Below are positions 49,937 to 58,497 of a stretch of DNA of 64,000 nt, piece by piece; within the stretch, counting starts at the first letter, position 1, and every line of letters starts with the position of its first letter. The position numbers and the translations under genes are program-made. The notes below the pieces were generated by a model, which was not told the origin of the DNA, did not search any database, and saw only the letters and a list, made by a program, of their open reading frames with translations. Source of the stretch: Streptomyces sp. BK239 (lineage in GTDB: Bacteria > Actinomycetota > Actinomycetes > Streptomycetales > Streptomycetaceae); the NCBI RefSeq assembly GCF_004217285.1, contig NZ_SHKS01000001.1, positions 813,195 through 877,194 on the forward strand, given 5' to 3'.

Positions 49937-50085
49937 ACTGCGACACATACGAGGCGACAACCCGGGCGGCCGAGCTTGCTCGCGGGGAGACGGACGTCCG
50001 GTCGGACGCGTCCCCTCACGTGCCCCCGCTCGCCGCGCCCTCCGGTAGGGGCCGGCGCCTCAGCGAGTCACCTCTCGTCGCCCCC

Positions 50086-50775
50086 TCACCCCACCTTCTC
50101 GATCACGGCCCGGCGGATCAGGAACTTGCCGGGCTCACGGACCTGTTCGAAGGCCGCGTTGTTCAGCAGCACACAGCTGCCGGACACCGACGTCACCTCG
50201 ACGGTCGTGGACTTGTTGTTGTCGAGGTTGGTGACCTTCAGCTTCGTCCCCGCCGGGAACTGGTTGCTGGACGCGGCCGGGGCGCCCCCCTCGCCGGAGA
50301 GGGTGACCGTCGAGCCGTTGCAGACCTGCTGACCGGAGGCGGCGCCACCGGCACCGCCGCCGTTCCCGGCGGGGGCGCTCTGCGCGGGGGGTGTCGCGGA
50401 CTGGGCGGGCTGCCCGGGTTGCGCGGGCTGGGCCGACTGCGCCGGCTGCGTCGTCTGGGAGCCCTGAGCCGACTCCCCGACGACGCAACCGGACGCCTCC
50501 TGCTGCACCTTGATCTGAGCGATGACCGCCTCACGGTTGGCGATCCTGGCCGCCGACTGCGCGTCGGGCTTCGCCTGCTGGTCCGCGATGAACCGCTGGT
50601 TGTTGCCGAGAGCGGTGGCGAGACCCTGACAGACGGTCGACTCGGCGGCCGTCTGCGGGCTCTGCGCGGCGTTCGACGTGGTCGCCATGACGAAGGCCCC
50701 GCCTCCCGCCACGCTCGCGGCGCTCACGAACAGAGCGAGCTTCTTCTTCGTACTGAGAGTTCTCCTGCGCGACAT
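50086..50775 (-). CDS. Secreted protein with Pro/Gln-rich linker, unknown function
   Basis: A 229-residue exported protein: Lys/Arg-rich start (SRRRTLSTKKKLALF), hydrophobic signal segment ending near SNAAQ, a helical part with two Cys (residues 45-98; ESTVCQGLATALGNN, QQEASGCVVG), a PAQSAQPAQPGQPAQ repeat linker, a Gly-rich stretch and a small C-terminal beta domain (about 150-229) with two more Cys. This order of parts copies that of the DUF1996 protein at 44724-46349, though the C-terminal domain differs. AGGAGG is six bases before ATG 50775. I do not recognise a characterised family. Confidence 0.82.
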   Translation of the reverse strand: MSRRRTLSTKKKLALFVSAASVAGGGAFVMATTSNAAQSPQTAAESTVCQGLATALGNNQRFIADQQAKPDAQSAARIANREAVIAQIKVQQEASGCVVGESAQGSQTTQPAQSAQPAQPGQPAQSATPPAQSAPAGNGGGAGGAASGQQVCNGSTVTLSGEGGAPAASSNQFPAGTKLKVTNLDNNKSTTVEVTSVSGSCVLLNNAAFEQVREPGKFLIRRAVIEKVG

Positions 50776-50898
50776 GCGCGCCTCCTGAGAGGTAGGGGAG
50801 CGTACGCCGCTATGTACGAGATCCCGAACGAGGTTACTCAGCGGTCACGGAAGTCGGTCGAGTGGCGCGCGTCACAAGTGCGCCCTGCGGAACGGCTG

Positions 50899-51258
50899 TT
50901 ACCGGGACAGAGCGTCACGAACGGCCTCGTCCGTGCGGGCCACGACCGCCGTGCCGTCGTCCGCCGTGATGATGGGGCGCTGGATGAGCTTGGGGTGCCG
51001 GGCGAGCGCACTGATCCACCGCTCGCGCGAACCGGCGTCCCGGGCCCACCCCTTGAGCCCGAGCTCCTCGGCTTCGGCCTCCCCGGTGCGGGTGATGTCC
51101 CACGGCTCCAGGTTCAGCCGGTCGAGCACGCCCCTGATCTCGTCCTCGCTCGGCACGTCCTCCAGGTAGCGGCGGACGGTGTACTCGGCTCCCTCGGCGT
51201 CGAGCAGGCTCAGCGCGCTGCGGCACTTGGAACAGGCGGGGTTGATCCAGATCTCCAT
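50899..51258 (-). CDS. ArsC/Spx-family arsenate reductase-like protein
   Basis: A 119-residue thioredoxin-fold protein. The active site is WINPACSKCRSAL, with Cys9 and Cys12 near the N terminus (CxxC, as in Spx-like members; classical arsenate reductases have one Cys followed by Arg residues). The closing motif LIQRPIIT gives the cis-Pro and an anion-binding Arg. It may reduce arsenate with glutathione/mycothiol-type donors or act in thiol control; there are no ars genes beside it, so the assignment stays general. Start ATG 51258. Confidence 0.83.
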   Translation of the reverse strand: MEIWINPACSKCRSALSLLDAEGAEYTVRRYLEDVPSEDEIRGVLDRLNLEPWDITRTGEAEAEELGLKGWARDAGSRERWISALARHPKLIQRPIITADDGTAVVARTDEAVRDALSR

Positions 51259-51331
51259 GGGTTCACGGTATCCGCAGGAGGTGTGGCCGGAACGCTCGGG
51301 GAGGCCCCGAAAGCCCCTGTGGCCAGGGGCT

Positions 51332-51359
51332 TTGTCAGTGGTGGGCAGTAGAATAGAAG
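51332..51359 (+). promoter_or_regulatory. Promoter of the 87-aa protein gene
   Basis: TTGTCA (51332-51337), 16-bp spacer, TAGAAG (51354-51359), 63 bp before the start codon. The neighbouring TAGAAT (51349-51354) is an alternative -10 element. Confidence 0.5.
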
Positions 51360-51421
51360 CAGTGTTCGAGGGTCCCGCCGGAGTCGCCGGCAGGAGCCCT
51401 GACCGCGACAGGAGGATGCCC

Positions 51422-51685
51422 GTGCCCGCTGCCGCACTCGACCTGCCCCACGTCCCCGTCCAGAAGAGGGCGCTGCCGCCCGGCCGGCCGCGCGACTGGT
51501 ACATCACCCACAACCGCCGCCTGAAGGCGATGCGCCTCGCCATCGCCCTCCTCGACTCCGGCGTCTACCTTCCGGGCCAGGCCCGCAACGAGAAGATCCG
51601 CAGCACGGCCCAGCTCCTCGGCATCCACCCGCCGTCGGACACGACGTGCCACATGGTGCGAGCCCTGATGCGTTACTCCCGCTGA
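51422..51685 (+). CDS. Conserved small basic protein, 87 aa
   Basis: An 87-residue basic protein, helical by composition, with RPRDWYITHNRRLKAMRLAIAL and GVYLPGQARNEKIRSTAQLLG as its clearest blocks (each under 23 residues as quoted parts: RDWYITHNRRLKAMRLA). The Trp-Tyr and paired His/Cys near the end (TTCHMVRALMRYSR) suggest a folded nucleic-acid or protein-binding unit. GTG 51422 has GGAGG six bases upstream; ATG 51416 overlaps that ribosome site and is less likely. It is convergent with a hydrolase gene, with a hairpin between. No function is assigned. Confidence 0.72.
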   Translation: MPAAALDLPHVPVQKRALPPGRPRDWYITHNRRLKAMRLAIALLDSGVYLPGQARNEKIRSTAQLLGIHPPSDTTCHMVRALMRYSR

Positions 51686-51690
51686 CCCCC

Positions 51691-51725
51691 GGCCGGGCGC
51701 CCGCCCCGACGGCCCGCGCCCGGCC
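51691..51725. terminator. Hairpin between convergent genes
   Basis: GGCCGGGCGC (51691-51700) pairs exactly with GCGCCCGGCC (51716-51725), loop 15 bases. Confidence 0.65.
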
Positions 51726-51733
51726 CACCCGAC

Positions 51734-52543
51734 CTACCGCGCCGCCGGAACCTCCGGCGTGACGGTGGTGCCGTCCGCCAGCCAGGAGCGGGTCGCGGTC
51801 CAGCCGTGCTCTCCCGGACGGGTCAGCAGCGCCGCCGCGAACTCCTTCGCGTCGGCCGGGTGATCCCGGAACCACAAGCCCAAACGGTGCTCCGCTTCGG
51901 GGAGTTCGAAGCGGGTGTACTGCGCGCGCGTCGCCAGGGCGTCCTGCACGGCCTCCGTCACCGCCGCCGGGATCACCGCGTCCGTGCCGGGCACGGCGAG
52001 CACCGCACGGCCCTCGAAGTCACGCAGCGCCGAGAGCGCGGGTGACTCCCGCCAGCTGTCCGCCGCGCGGATGACCGCGCTGAACCGCCCGTCCCCCTCA
52101 CCGAACGGCTCCTCCCACGCCTCGCCCGCGTACACCGCCGGCGCGCACAGCCCGACCGCGGTCACCCGACCGCCGTAGTGCGCGACCAGATCGGCTACCG
52201 TGTGCCCGCTCATGCTGAACCCCACCAGCACCAGCGCCCCGTCCGCCGGGACGAACGCGTCGATCACCGACACGGCCTGCTCGAACCGCCGCCGCAGGCT
52301 CGACTCCCGCAGCTCACCGCTGCTTTCACCGTGCCCGGAGAAGTCGAAGGCGAGCGAGCGGCAGCCGTGCGCCGCGAACTCGCCCACCAGTGGCAGGAGT
52401 CGGGCCGCGCTGCTGTCGCCGGCGCCGTGCAGAAGGACGACGGTGGCAGCGGCGCCCGGCCCGCCGCCGGCCTGGACGCCGCTGAGACGTTCACCGCCGT
52501 GCTCGTGCAGAAAGGCCGTCAGGGAGAGGGGCTGCTCACTCAT
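51734..52543 (-). CDS. Alpha/beta hydrolase
   Basis: A 269-residue alpha/beta hydrolase. LLHGAGDSSAA gives the oxyanion loop (HG), LAFDFSGHGESSG is the second strand turn, GFSMSGHTV is the nucleophile elbow (GxSxSG), GTDAVIP contains the probable acid, and AEHRLG the catalytic His. It is cytoplasmic (no signal). Substrates could be esters or thioesters; nothing more specific is visible. ATG 52543 (MSEQPLS) was chosen; GTG 52555 is an in-frame alternative. It faces the 87-aa gene tail to tail. Confidence 0.88.
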   Translation of the reverse strand: MSEQPLSLTAFLHEHGGERLSGVQAGGGPGAAATVVLLHGAGDSSAARLLPLVGEFAAHGCRSLAFDFSGHGESSGELRESSLRRRFEQAVSVIDAFVPADGALVLVGFSMSGHTVADLVAHYGGRVTAVGLCAPAVYAGEAWEEPFGEGDGRFSAVIRAADSWRESPALSALRDFEGRAVLAVPGTDAVIPAAVTEAVQDALATRAQYTRFELPEAEHRLGLWFRDHPADAKEFAAALLTRPGEHGWTATRSWLADGTTVTPEVPAAR

Positions 52544-52729
52544 CCGCCCATTCACTCACGCCGCCCAGCCCCTCGGAGCGCCGTTCCGCGCCGAAAAGGA
52601 GATGCACGGCGAGTGACGGCCTCCCTACGCTGAGAGCATCCCCCACCGCATCGCACCACCCACACCCCATCCCTCACGCCCTACGACCACGCACAGCCAC
52701 CCGATCCCCGACCAGGAAGGAGGCACACC

Positions 52730-53005
52730 ATGGGTACCGTCGTCCTCTCCGGCACCGTCGTCCTGGTGGTCCTGGGATTCGGCAACCACCTGTACTGGCT
52801 CGCCGCCGTCGCCGTCCTGTTCCTGTACGTGCGTCACGGACGCGACGCGACCTCACAGGCCGCTCCCGGCCCCACCCCGAGTGCCGGGCCGACCTCCTAC
52901 AAGGCCTACCGCGATCGCCGTGACCAGCAGGCCAAGTGGGAGCGGCGCTACCGCAGGGAGCGCCCCGTCGAGTCCCGCCGGCAGGACCGCGAGCGCGCCG
53001 ACTGA
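52730..53005 (+). CDS. Small membrane protein with charged C-terminal helix, 91 aa
   Basis: A 91-residue protein with two hydrophobic segments (about 3-17 and 20-34), a Pro/Ser spacer and a strongly charged C-terminal helix (YKAYRDRRDQQAKWERRYRR). It should span the membrane with the charged tail in the cytoplasm. AAGGAGG lies seven bases before ATG 52730, and a 13-bp terminator follows. No known family is recognised. Confidence 0.75.
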   Translation: MGTVVLSGTVVLVVLGFGNHLYWLAAVAVLFLYVRHGRDATSQAAPGPTPSAGPTSYKAYRDRRDQQAKWERRYRRERPVESRRQDRERAD

Positions 53006-53025
53006 GGCGCACCACCCGAGTGAGG

Positions 53026-53057
53026 CGCCCCCGGCCGTCACAGGCCGGGGGCGCCCC
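53026..53057. terminator. Terminator between convergent genes
   Basis: Perfect 13-bp stem GGCGCCCCCGGCC with its complement and loop GTCACA. Confidence 0.82.
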
Positions 53058-53087
53058 GCAAGGGGGCGCCCGGGGACCGTGAGGCGG

Positions 53088-53477
53088 TCAGGCGCCGGGG
53101 TCGACCTCGGGGTGCGTGAACCGCACGGGCTTGCCCAGTGACCGGGCGTAGGCGATCTCGGCTCGGGTGCTGTCCCCGATGTAGTCGCCGACCACGAGCA
53201 CATCGTCAGCGAGCCGGATCTTCGCCCGGTGCAGATCGTCGAGTCGAACCTTCAGCGCCTCGGCCTCGACGGGATCGGACCACAGTTCGTGCGGTGACTT
53301 CATGTCGCACCCCGGCTTGACGACGATCTTCCCGGCTTCGGTCTCCCGCAGATCGGCCTCGGCCATCTCGGCCATGAAACGGGTGGATCCGCAGATCGCG
53401 ACGATACGCGGGAGGCTCAGCCGCTTCTTCGCGTCGGCGAGTGACTCCTCGGGGGTGAGCGGTCGCGGGTATGGCAT
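53088..53477 (-). CDS. Nucleoside 2-deoxyribosyltransferase-like protein
   Basis: A 129-residue Rossmann-like protein. IVAICGSTRFMAEM matches the CGSTR entry motif of small deoxyribosyltransferase-like (DUF4406-type) proteins; LADDVLVVGDYIGDSTRAEIAYARSLGKPV follows the fold's second half with an acidic pair (Asp-x-x-Gly-Asp-Ser-x-x-Glu). Such proteins are frequent in phages and act on, or only bind, nucleotides. ATG 53477 has GAGGA nine bases upstream; ATG 53486 and GTG 53498 are in frame. It shares strand with pspAB and htpX but is likely separate in role. Confidence 0.72.
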   Translation of the reverse strand: MPYPRPLTPEESLADAKKRLSLPRIVAICGSTRFMAEMAEADLRETEAGKIVVKPGCDMKSPHELWSDPVEAEALKVRLDDLHRAKIRLADDVLVVGDYIGDSTRAEIAYARSLGKPVRFTHPEVDPGA

Positions 53478-53501
53478 CGGTTTCATTCCTCGGGTCACTG
53501 C

Positions 53502-54089
53502 TCAGTCGGCCAGTCCGGGTGCGCCCCAGATGGGGAACCAGCGCGACTTGTCAGGCTCGATCCGCAGATCGGTCCCGAGCAGGGCGGCTACCTGGATCTC
53601 CAGCGCGTTGTCGCGTTTCCCGGGGTCGGAGCGGATGCACAGCGGATAGAACGTACCCCTCTTGTAGAGGTACACCAGCCCCAGCGTCCGCCCCGTCCCG
53701 TCGCGGAAGCCGGCCAGGGAGCACAGCAGTTGAGGGCCGAAGCCGTTGACCTCCATCGAGCTGTTCACCGCGTGCAGGTCGTTGACGAGCAGCGACAGCT
53801 CGTCGGGCGCCCGGCGTGAGACCAGCCAGGAGTAGCCGTAGTCGTCCCGGGTGAGTTCCACCGGCGGGCCCGTGCGGTCGGCGTCCGCGTCGAGGAGGGC
53901 CTGCACCTCGCGGTGCGTCTGCTCGAACGCGGCGCCCTCGACCGTCGCGAAGCACACCGCGCCCTGCCCGGTCGGGGTGAACCCGGTCGCCGCCTCCAGC
54001 GTCACCGCCGCCGACGGCAGCGCGAACAGCTGGTCGAGATCGGGCGCGACCGGCTTCGTACGGCCGAGAAGGATGTCGAGCAGCCCCAT
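53502..54089 (-). CDS. pspAB: PspA-associated protein PspAB
   Basis: A 195-residue cytoplasmic protein beginning MGLLDILLGRTKP, the typical N terminus of actinobacterial PspAB. YGYSWLVSRR, FGPQLLCSLAGF and KSRWFPIWGAPGLAD-type C terminus support this. It lies directly behind htpX with two bases between the genes, so the two are co-expressed. In other actinobacteria the pair is linked to the PspA envelope-stress response. Its biochemical role is not known to me. Confidence 0.82.
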   Translation of the reverse strand: MGLLDILLGRTKPVAPDLDQLFALPSAAVTLEAATGFTPTGQGAVCFATVEGAAFEQTHREVQALLDADADRTGPPVELTRDDYGYSWLVSRRAPDELSLLVNDLHAVNSSMEVNGFGPQLLCSLAGFRDGTGRTLGLVYLYKRGTFYPLCIRSDPGKRDNALEIQVAALLGTDLRIEPDKSRWFPIWGAPGLAD

Positions 54090-54091
54090 GC

Positions 54092-55018
54092 TCAGCCCGC
54101 CTTCCCGGGAGCCGCCGCCCCGCCCAGCTCGGCCGAGATCCGGCCCAGCTGGTCGAGCCGCTGCTCAAGGCTCGGGTGGGTGGAGAAGTACCGCTCGAGG
54201 CCGGGCTCCCGGCCGGACGCCGGGGTGAAGTAGAAGGCGTTGAAGGCCTGGGCCGTGCGCAGGTCCTTCGTGGGGATCCGGGCGATGTCGCCCGAGACCT
54301 TGGTGAGCGCGGACGCCAGCGCCGACGGCCGGCCGGTGAGCAGCGCCGCCGCCCGGTCCGCGGCCAGCTCCCGGTACCGCGACAGCGCCCTGATCAGCAG
54401 GAAGCTGACCGCGTACACGGCCGCCGAGACGCCCATCACCGCGGCGAAGACCATCGCGGTGTTCTGGTCCCTGCGTCCTTGGCCGAAGACCTGCGAGTAG
54501 AAGGCGAACCGCACGATCAGGCCCGCGATCACACCGAGGAAGGACGCGACGGTGATCACGGCGACGTCCTTGTGCGCCACGTGCGACAGCTCGTGCGCGA
54601 GCACGCCCTCCAGCTCCGCGGGCTCCAGTCTGCGCAGCAGTCCCGTGGTCACGCAGACCACGGCGTGGTCGGGGTCGCGCCCGGTCGCGAACGCGTTCGG
54701 CATGTCCATCTCGGACACGGCGACGACCGGCTTCGGCATGTCGGCCATCGCGCACAGCCGGTCGACGACCGCGTGCAGCTCGGGATGCTCCTCGCGCTCC
54801 ACGACCCGCCCGCGCATGGCGAACATCGCGATCCGGTCGGAGAACCAGAACTGCGCGACGAACATCGCCGCGATCAGCACGACGACCAGCAGCCAGGACT
54901 TCAGCAGGACGATCAACGCGGCGACGAAGGCCACGTACAGCAGGCCGAGCAGGAACATCGTGACCGTCATCCGCACGGTCAGGCCCCGGTCGCCCTGGAA
55001 ACGGCTCCGCATCTGCAT
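54092..55018 (-). CDS. htpX: Zinc metalloprotease HtpX
   Basis: A 308-residue membrane M48 peptidase that degrades misfolded membrane proteins. Two N-terminal helices (about 18-60), then the active site VLAHELSHVAHKD (HExxH near 141-145), a second pair of hydrophobic segments (about 153-210) and the third zinc ligand in SRYRELAADRAAA (Glu). STHPSLEQRLDQL is the conserved C-terminal element. ATG 55018 was used; GTG 55024 and ATG 55012 are in frame. It leads the htpX-pspAB operon. Confidence 0.92.
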   Translation of the reverse strand: MQMRSRFQGDRGLTVRMTVTMFLLGLLYVAFVAALIVLLKSWLLVVVLIAAMFVAQFWFSDRIAMFAMRGRVVEREEHPELHAVVDRLCAMADMPKPVVAVSEMDMPNAFATGRDPDHAVVCVTTGLLRRLEPAELEGVLAHELSHVAHKDVAVITVASFLGVIAGLIVRFAFYSQVFGQGRRDQNTAMVFAAVMGVSAAVYAVSFLLIRALSRYRELAADRAAALLTGRPSALASALTKVSGDIARIPTKDLRTAQAFNAFYFTPASGREPGLERYFSTHPSLEQRLDQLGRISAELGGAAAPGKAG

Positions 55019-55139
55019 CACCACCCGCGCTCAGGCACTCGTCCCAAGCCCCAGTGTGCCCCCACCCACCCCATGAACCGGTCGCGCCCGCACCCAGGTG
55101 ACGCAAAGGTTCACGGGCGAAAGGCCCGCGAGGGCTTCT

Positions 55140-55397
55140 CTAGTACGGCGACCGGTACTGCGCGTACCCCAGCAGGAAGATCACCGCGGCCACACAGCCC
55201 AGCACGATCGTCGTCGACACCCAGGACGATCTGCGCGGTGCGGCCGGGGTCGGGTCGGCGCGGAACGGCTGCGGCTCGGGCGGGTTCTCCTTCCAGCGGG
55301 CGGCCAGCATCCGGGCCCGCGCGGAAGGCTCCTTGTGCTCCGCCGCGTCCGCCCATCTGATGTCGAACTCCCGCTCCACGTCGTCCTGTTCGGACAT
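55140..55397 (-). CDS. Small tail-anchored membrane protein, 85 aa
   Basis: An 85-residue protein with an acidic soluble N terminus (MSEQDDVEREFDIRWADAAE), a Pro-rich middle and one C-terminal membrane helix (about 58-79) ending YAQYRSPY, so the bulk faces the cytoplasm. GGGGAGACGGGG precedes ATG 55397. It lies between htpX and glnA on the same strand but each appears to have its own promoter. No function is known to me. Confidence 0.75.
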   Translation of the reverse strand: MSEQDDVEREFDIRWADAAEHKEPSARARMLAARWKENPPEPQPFRADPTPAAPRRSSWVSTTIVLGCVAAVIFLLGYAQYRSPY

Positions 55398-55477
55398 CCC
55401 CGTCTCCCCGTCGCCTCTGTCGAACAGCTGTGCACGAACCATACGACGACCCGCCGGGCCCCTGCCAACGAAACGAC

Positions 55478-55513
55478 GGCGCCCCCGCCCTGAGGAACAG
55501 GAGCGGGGGCGCC
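55478..55513 (-). terminator. Terminator after glnA
   Basis: GGCGCCCCCGC pairs exactly with GCGGGGGCGCC (11 bp, 14-base loop), 34 bp after the glnA stop. Confidence 0.78.
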
Positions 55514-55546
55514 GGGAGCCTCACGCGTCACGCACGCGCGGTCCGG

Positions 55547-56956
55547 TCACACGTCGAAGTACAGCTCGAACTCGTGCGGGTGCGGACGCAGCTGGAGCGG
55601 CGCGATCTCGTTGGTGCGCTTGTAGTCGATCCACGTCTCGATCAGGTCGGACGTGAAGACGTCACCGGCGAGCAGGAACTCGTGGTCCGCCTCGAGGCGG
55701 TCCAGGACGGCCGGCAGCGAGGTCGGGACCTGCGCGACGCCCGCGTGCTCCTCGGGGGCCAGCTCGTAGAGGTCCTTGTCGATCGGCTCGGCCGGCTCGA
55801 TCTTGTTCTTGATGCCGTCCAGGCCCGCGAGCAGCAGCGCGGAGAACGCCAGGTACGGGTTGCCGGAGGAGTCGGGCGCGCGGAACTCGACGCGCTTGGC
55901 CTTCGGGTTGGAGCCCGTGATCGGGATACGCATGGCCGCGGACCGGTTGCGCTGCGAGTACACCAGGTTGACCGGCGCCTCGAAGCCCGGGACCAGACGG
56001 TGGTAGGAGTTCACCGTCGGGTTGGTGAAGGCCAGCAGCGACGGGGCGTGCTTGAGGATGCCGCCGATGTAGTAGCGGGCCATGTCCGACAGGCCCGCGT
56101 AGCCGGCCTCGTCGTAGAACAGGGGGGAGCCGCCGGCCCACAGCGACTGGTGCACGTGCATGCCCGAGCCGTTGTCGCCGAAGATCGGCTTCGGCATGAA
56201 GGTCGCGGTCTTGCCGTTGCGCCAGGCGACGTTCTTCACGATGTACTTGAAGAGCTGGAGGTCGTCGGCCGCGGCGAGCAGCGTGTTGAACTTGTAGTTG
56301 ATCTCGGCCTGGCCGGCGGTGCCCACCTCGTGGTGCTGGCGCTCGACCTTCAGGCCGTTCTTCTCCAGCTCCAGGGAGATCTCGGCACGCAGGTCGGCGA
56401 AGTGGTCGACCGGCGGGACCGGGAAGTAGCCGCCCTTGTAGCGGACCTTGTAACCGCGGTTGTCCTCCAGCGCACCGGTGTTCCAGGCGCCGGCCTCGGA
56501 GTCGATGTGGTAGAAGGACTCGTTCGCGGAGGTCTGGAAGCGCACGCTGTCGAAAACGTAGAACTCGGCCTCGGGGCCGAAGTACGCGGTGTCCGCGATA
56601 CCGGTCGACGCGAGGTAGGCCTCGGCCTTCTTCGCCACGTTGCGCGGGTCACGGGAGTACTGCTCGCCCGTGATCGGGTCGTGGATGAAGAAGTTGATGT
56701 TCAGCGTCTTGTCACGGCGGAACGGGTCCACGCGCGCCGTCGACAGGTCGGCGCGCAGCGCCATGTCGGACTCGTGGATCGCCTGGAAACCGCGGATCGA
56801 CGAGCCGTCGAACGCGAGCTCCTCGTCCGGGTCGAACGCCTCGACGGGCACCGTGAAGTGCTGCATGACGCCCGGCAGGTCGCAGAAGCGGACGTCGACG
56901 AACTTGACGTCCTCGTCCGCGATGAACTTCTTGGCCTCGTCGGCGTTCTGGAACAT
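55547..56956 (-). CDS. glnA: Glutamine synthetase type I
   Basis: A 469-residue dodecameric enzyme that makes glutamine from glutamate, ammonia and ATP. Motifs: [84 protein letters not shown] and [14 protein letters not shown]. The adenylylation target is Tyr397 in [11 protein letters not shown], the substrate site of GlnE (20344-23364), marking the GSI-beta type. AGGAGGAG lies five bases before ATG 56956. A canonical GlnR box (57053-57090) overlaps the promoter, so it is activated under nitrogen limitation and switched off by GlnE in excess. Confidence 0.98.
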   Translation of the reverse strand: MFQNADEAKKFIADEDVKFVDVRFCDLPGVMQHFTVPVEAFDPDEELAFDGSSIRGFQAIHESDMALRADLSTARVDPFRRDKTLNINFFIHDPITGEQYSRDPRNVAKKAEAYLASTGIADTAYFGPEAEFYVFDSVRFQTSANESFYHIDSEAGAWNTGALEDNRGYKVRYKGGYFPVPPVDHFADLRAEISLELEKNGLKVERQHHEVGTAGQAEINYKFNTLLAAADDLQLFKYIVKNVAWRNGKTATFMPKPIFGDNGSGMHVHQSLWAGGSPLFYDEAGYAGLSDMARYYIGGILKHAPSLLAFTNPTVNSYHRLVPGFEAPVNLVYSQRNRSAAMRIPITGSNPKAKRVEFRAPDSSGNPYLAFSALLLAGLDGIKNKIEPAEPIDKDLYELAPEEHAGVAQVPTSLPAVLDRLEADHEFLLAGDVFTSDLIETWIDYKRTNEIAPLQLRPHPHEFELYFDV

Positions 56957-57036
56957 CCAGCTCCTCCTACTCCCGACCGTCGCGCCGGGGTGGTAGTTCG
57001 TTCGTGCGGCCAGTGCGGTGGCACACGCTGACCCCG

Positions 57037-57090
57037 ACCCTAGGGACGGGTGATTTCTCGGGCGTGACCCATTTGTTTCGCAGAAGTTAA
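57037..57090 (-). promoter_or_regulatory. glnA promoter with GlnR box
   Basis: On the minus strand: TTAAC-N6-GAAAC-N6-GTCAC-N6-GAAAT (57090 to 57053), element starts exactly 11 bp apart, followed by the -10 hexamer TAGGGT (57042-57037). The last element sits at the -35 position, as for an activator contacting RNA polymerase. Confidence 0.88.
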
Positions 57091-57177
57091 CCGCCCTCGG
57101 TTCCACCGTAGCCCCGTCGGCGGGCGCCGCCACCCCCGCCGTGCCCGGGTCGTACGCGGGCGCAGTACCGTGGTCGG

Positions 57178-57645
57178 GTGGACAACAGGCAAGCACTCGG
57201 ATCGTGGCTGTCCGGCCCCCGCGCGGCCATGGAGGACGCCGGCGCCGACTTCGGGTACCGGGGCGAGCAGCTCGGCCTGCCCGAGTCGGGACCCGGCTCG
57301 ATCGCCCGCCCCGGCCGCCGGCTCGGCGCGCTGGCCGTCGACTGGGGGCTGTGCCTCCTGATCGCATACGGCCTGATCACCGACGGCTACGGGCAGGCGA
57401 CGAGCAACTGGGCGTTGCTCATCTTCTTCGTGACCGGCGTGCTGACCGTCGGCACCCTCGGCTTCACCCCCGGCAAGCGGCTCTTCGGCCTGCGGGTGGT
57501 CGCCCTGGACACCGGCACGGTCAACCCGCTGCGCGCTCTGCTGCGCACCGCCCTGCTCTGCCTCGCCCTTCCGCCCCTGATCTGGGACCGCGACGGCCGT
57601 GGCCTCCACGACCGGCTGGCCAGGACCGTCGAAGTACGGATCTAG
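57178..57645 (+). CDS. RDD-family membrane protein, probably leaderless
   Basis: A 155-residue membrane protein of the RDD family: [20 protein letters not shown] carries the Arg and Asp-Asp-type start, [14 protein letters not shown] the second conserved block, and [13 protein letters not shown] the third. Three membrane helices. The family may transport ions or compounds but has no agreed role. GTG 57178 has no ribosome site; TACCGT lies six bases upstream as a -10 element, so transcription may start at the GTG. It is divergent from glnA across the GlnR box. A 44-bp palindromic terminator follows. Confidence 0.85.
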   Translation: MDNRQALGSWLSGPRAAMEDAGADFGYRGEQLGLPESGPGSIARPGRRLGALAVDWGLCLLIAYGLITDGYGQATSNWALLIFFVTGVLTVGTLGFTPGKRLFGLRVVALDTGTVNPLRALLRTALLCLALPPLIWDRDGRGLHDRLARTVEVRI

Positions 57646-57661
57646 GATTTCAGGGAGAAGA

Positions 57662-57705
57662 GACGAAGGAGGGGCGCCCGGTCGACCGGGCGCCCCTCCT
57701 TCGTC
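57662..57705. terminator. 44-bp perfect palindromic terminator
   Basis: Arms of 22 bp (57662-57683 and 57684-57705, core GGAGGGGCGCCCGGTC) are exact complements without spacer, between the convergent RDD and DUF4191 genes. Confidence 0.9.
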
Positions 57706-57726
57706 GTCGACGGGGTCGGACAGGGG

Positions 57727-58428
57727 TCAGCGGGCCTTCGGGCCGCCCCTCGGCATGCGCATGCCCTTGGGCATCGGGCCCTTGGGCAGCGGCATGTTGC
57801 TCATCAGGTCGCCCATGGCGCGCAGCCGGTCGTTGGTGGACGTCACCTGGGGGCCGGTCAGCACCCGCGGCAGCTTCAGCATGGTGGTCCGCAGCTTCTT
57901 CAGCTCGACCTGTCCCTCGCCCGTGCCCACGATCAGGTCGTGCACCGGGACGTCCGCGACCACGCGGTTCATCTTCTTCTTCTCGGCGGCCAGCAGGCCC
58001 TTCACCCGGTTCGGGTTGCCCTCGGCGACCAGGACGATGCCGGCCTTGCCGACGGCCCGGTGCACCACGTCCTGGCTGCGGTTCATGGCCACCGCCGGCG
58101 TGGTGGTCCATCCTCGGCCGACGTTGTCCAGTACGGCCGCCGCAGCGCCCGGCTGGCCTTCCATCTGGCCGAAGGCGGCCCGCTCGGCCCTGCGGCCGAA
58201 CACGATCGCCGTCGCGAGGAAGGCGAGCAGGAGGCCCAGGATGCCGAGATAGATGGGGTGGCCGATCAAGAAGCCGATCGCGAGGAAGACACCGAAGGTG
58301 ACGATTCCGACAGCCGCGAGAACAAGACCGATCTTCTTGTCGGCCTTGCGAGTCATCTTGTAGGTCAGGGCGATCTGCTTCAGTCGCCCGGGGTTAGCGG
58401 CGTCCGCCGCCGTGTCCTTCCTCGCCAT
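57727..58428 (-). CDS. DUF4191 membrane protein, probably leaderless
   Basis: A 233-residue protein with two membrane helices (about 33-53 and 57-77), a conserved cytoplasmic domain (VGRGWTTTPAVAMNRSQDVVHRAVG in part: GWTTTPAVAMNRSQDVVHR) and a Met/Pro/Gly-rich tail (PLPKGPMPKGMRMPRGG). It belongs to DUF4191, found beside lipA/lipB and glnA in actinobacteria; no role is established. ATG 58428 follows TAGACT by seven bases without a ribosome site, so the message is probably leaderless. GCCACG-N7-CGTGGC (58429-58447) overlaps that element. Confidence 0.86.
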   Translation of the reverse strand: MARKDTAADAANPGRLKQIALTYKMTRKADKKIGLVLAAVGIVTFGVFLAIGFLIGHPIYLGILGLLLAFLATAIVFGRRAERAAFGQMEGQPGAAAAVLDNVGRGWTTTPAVAMNRSQDVVHRAVGKAGIVLVAEGNPNRVKGLLAAEKKKMNRVVADVPVHDLIVGTGEGQVELKKLRTTMLKLPRVLTGPQVTSTNDRLRAMGDLMSNMPLPKGPMPKGMRMPRGGPKAR

Positions 58429-58497
58429 GCCACGCAGTCTACGTGGCCCCGGCGGCGCCGACGACGGCAGTGTCCGGCTGCTGGAAGGCCGGGGCGG

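Larger units (their letters stand above)
49700..50085. other. glnII upstream region with GlnR box and terminator of the preceding gene
   Basis: 386 bp without a gene. From the glnII side it holds the GlnR box (49792-49829) with TTGACA next to it, then the hairpin ending the upstream minus-strand gene (49898-49936). Bases 49940-50085 show nothing else convincing. Confidence 0.75.

Noticed and set aside
49861..49945. Possible tRNA or structured RNA gene upstream of glnII
   Set aside because: It is a single long stem without anticodon or T-arm features and is better explained as a terminator.
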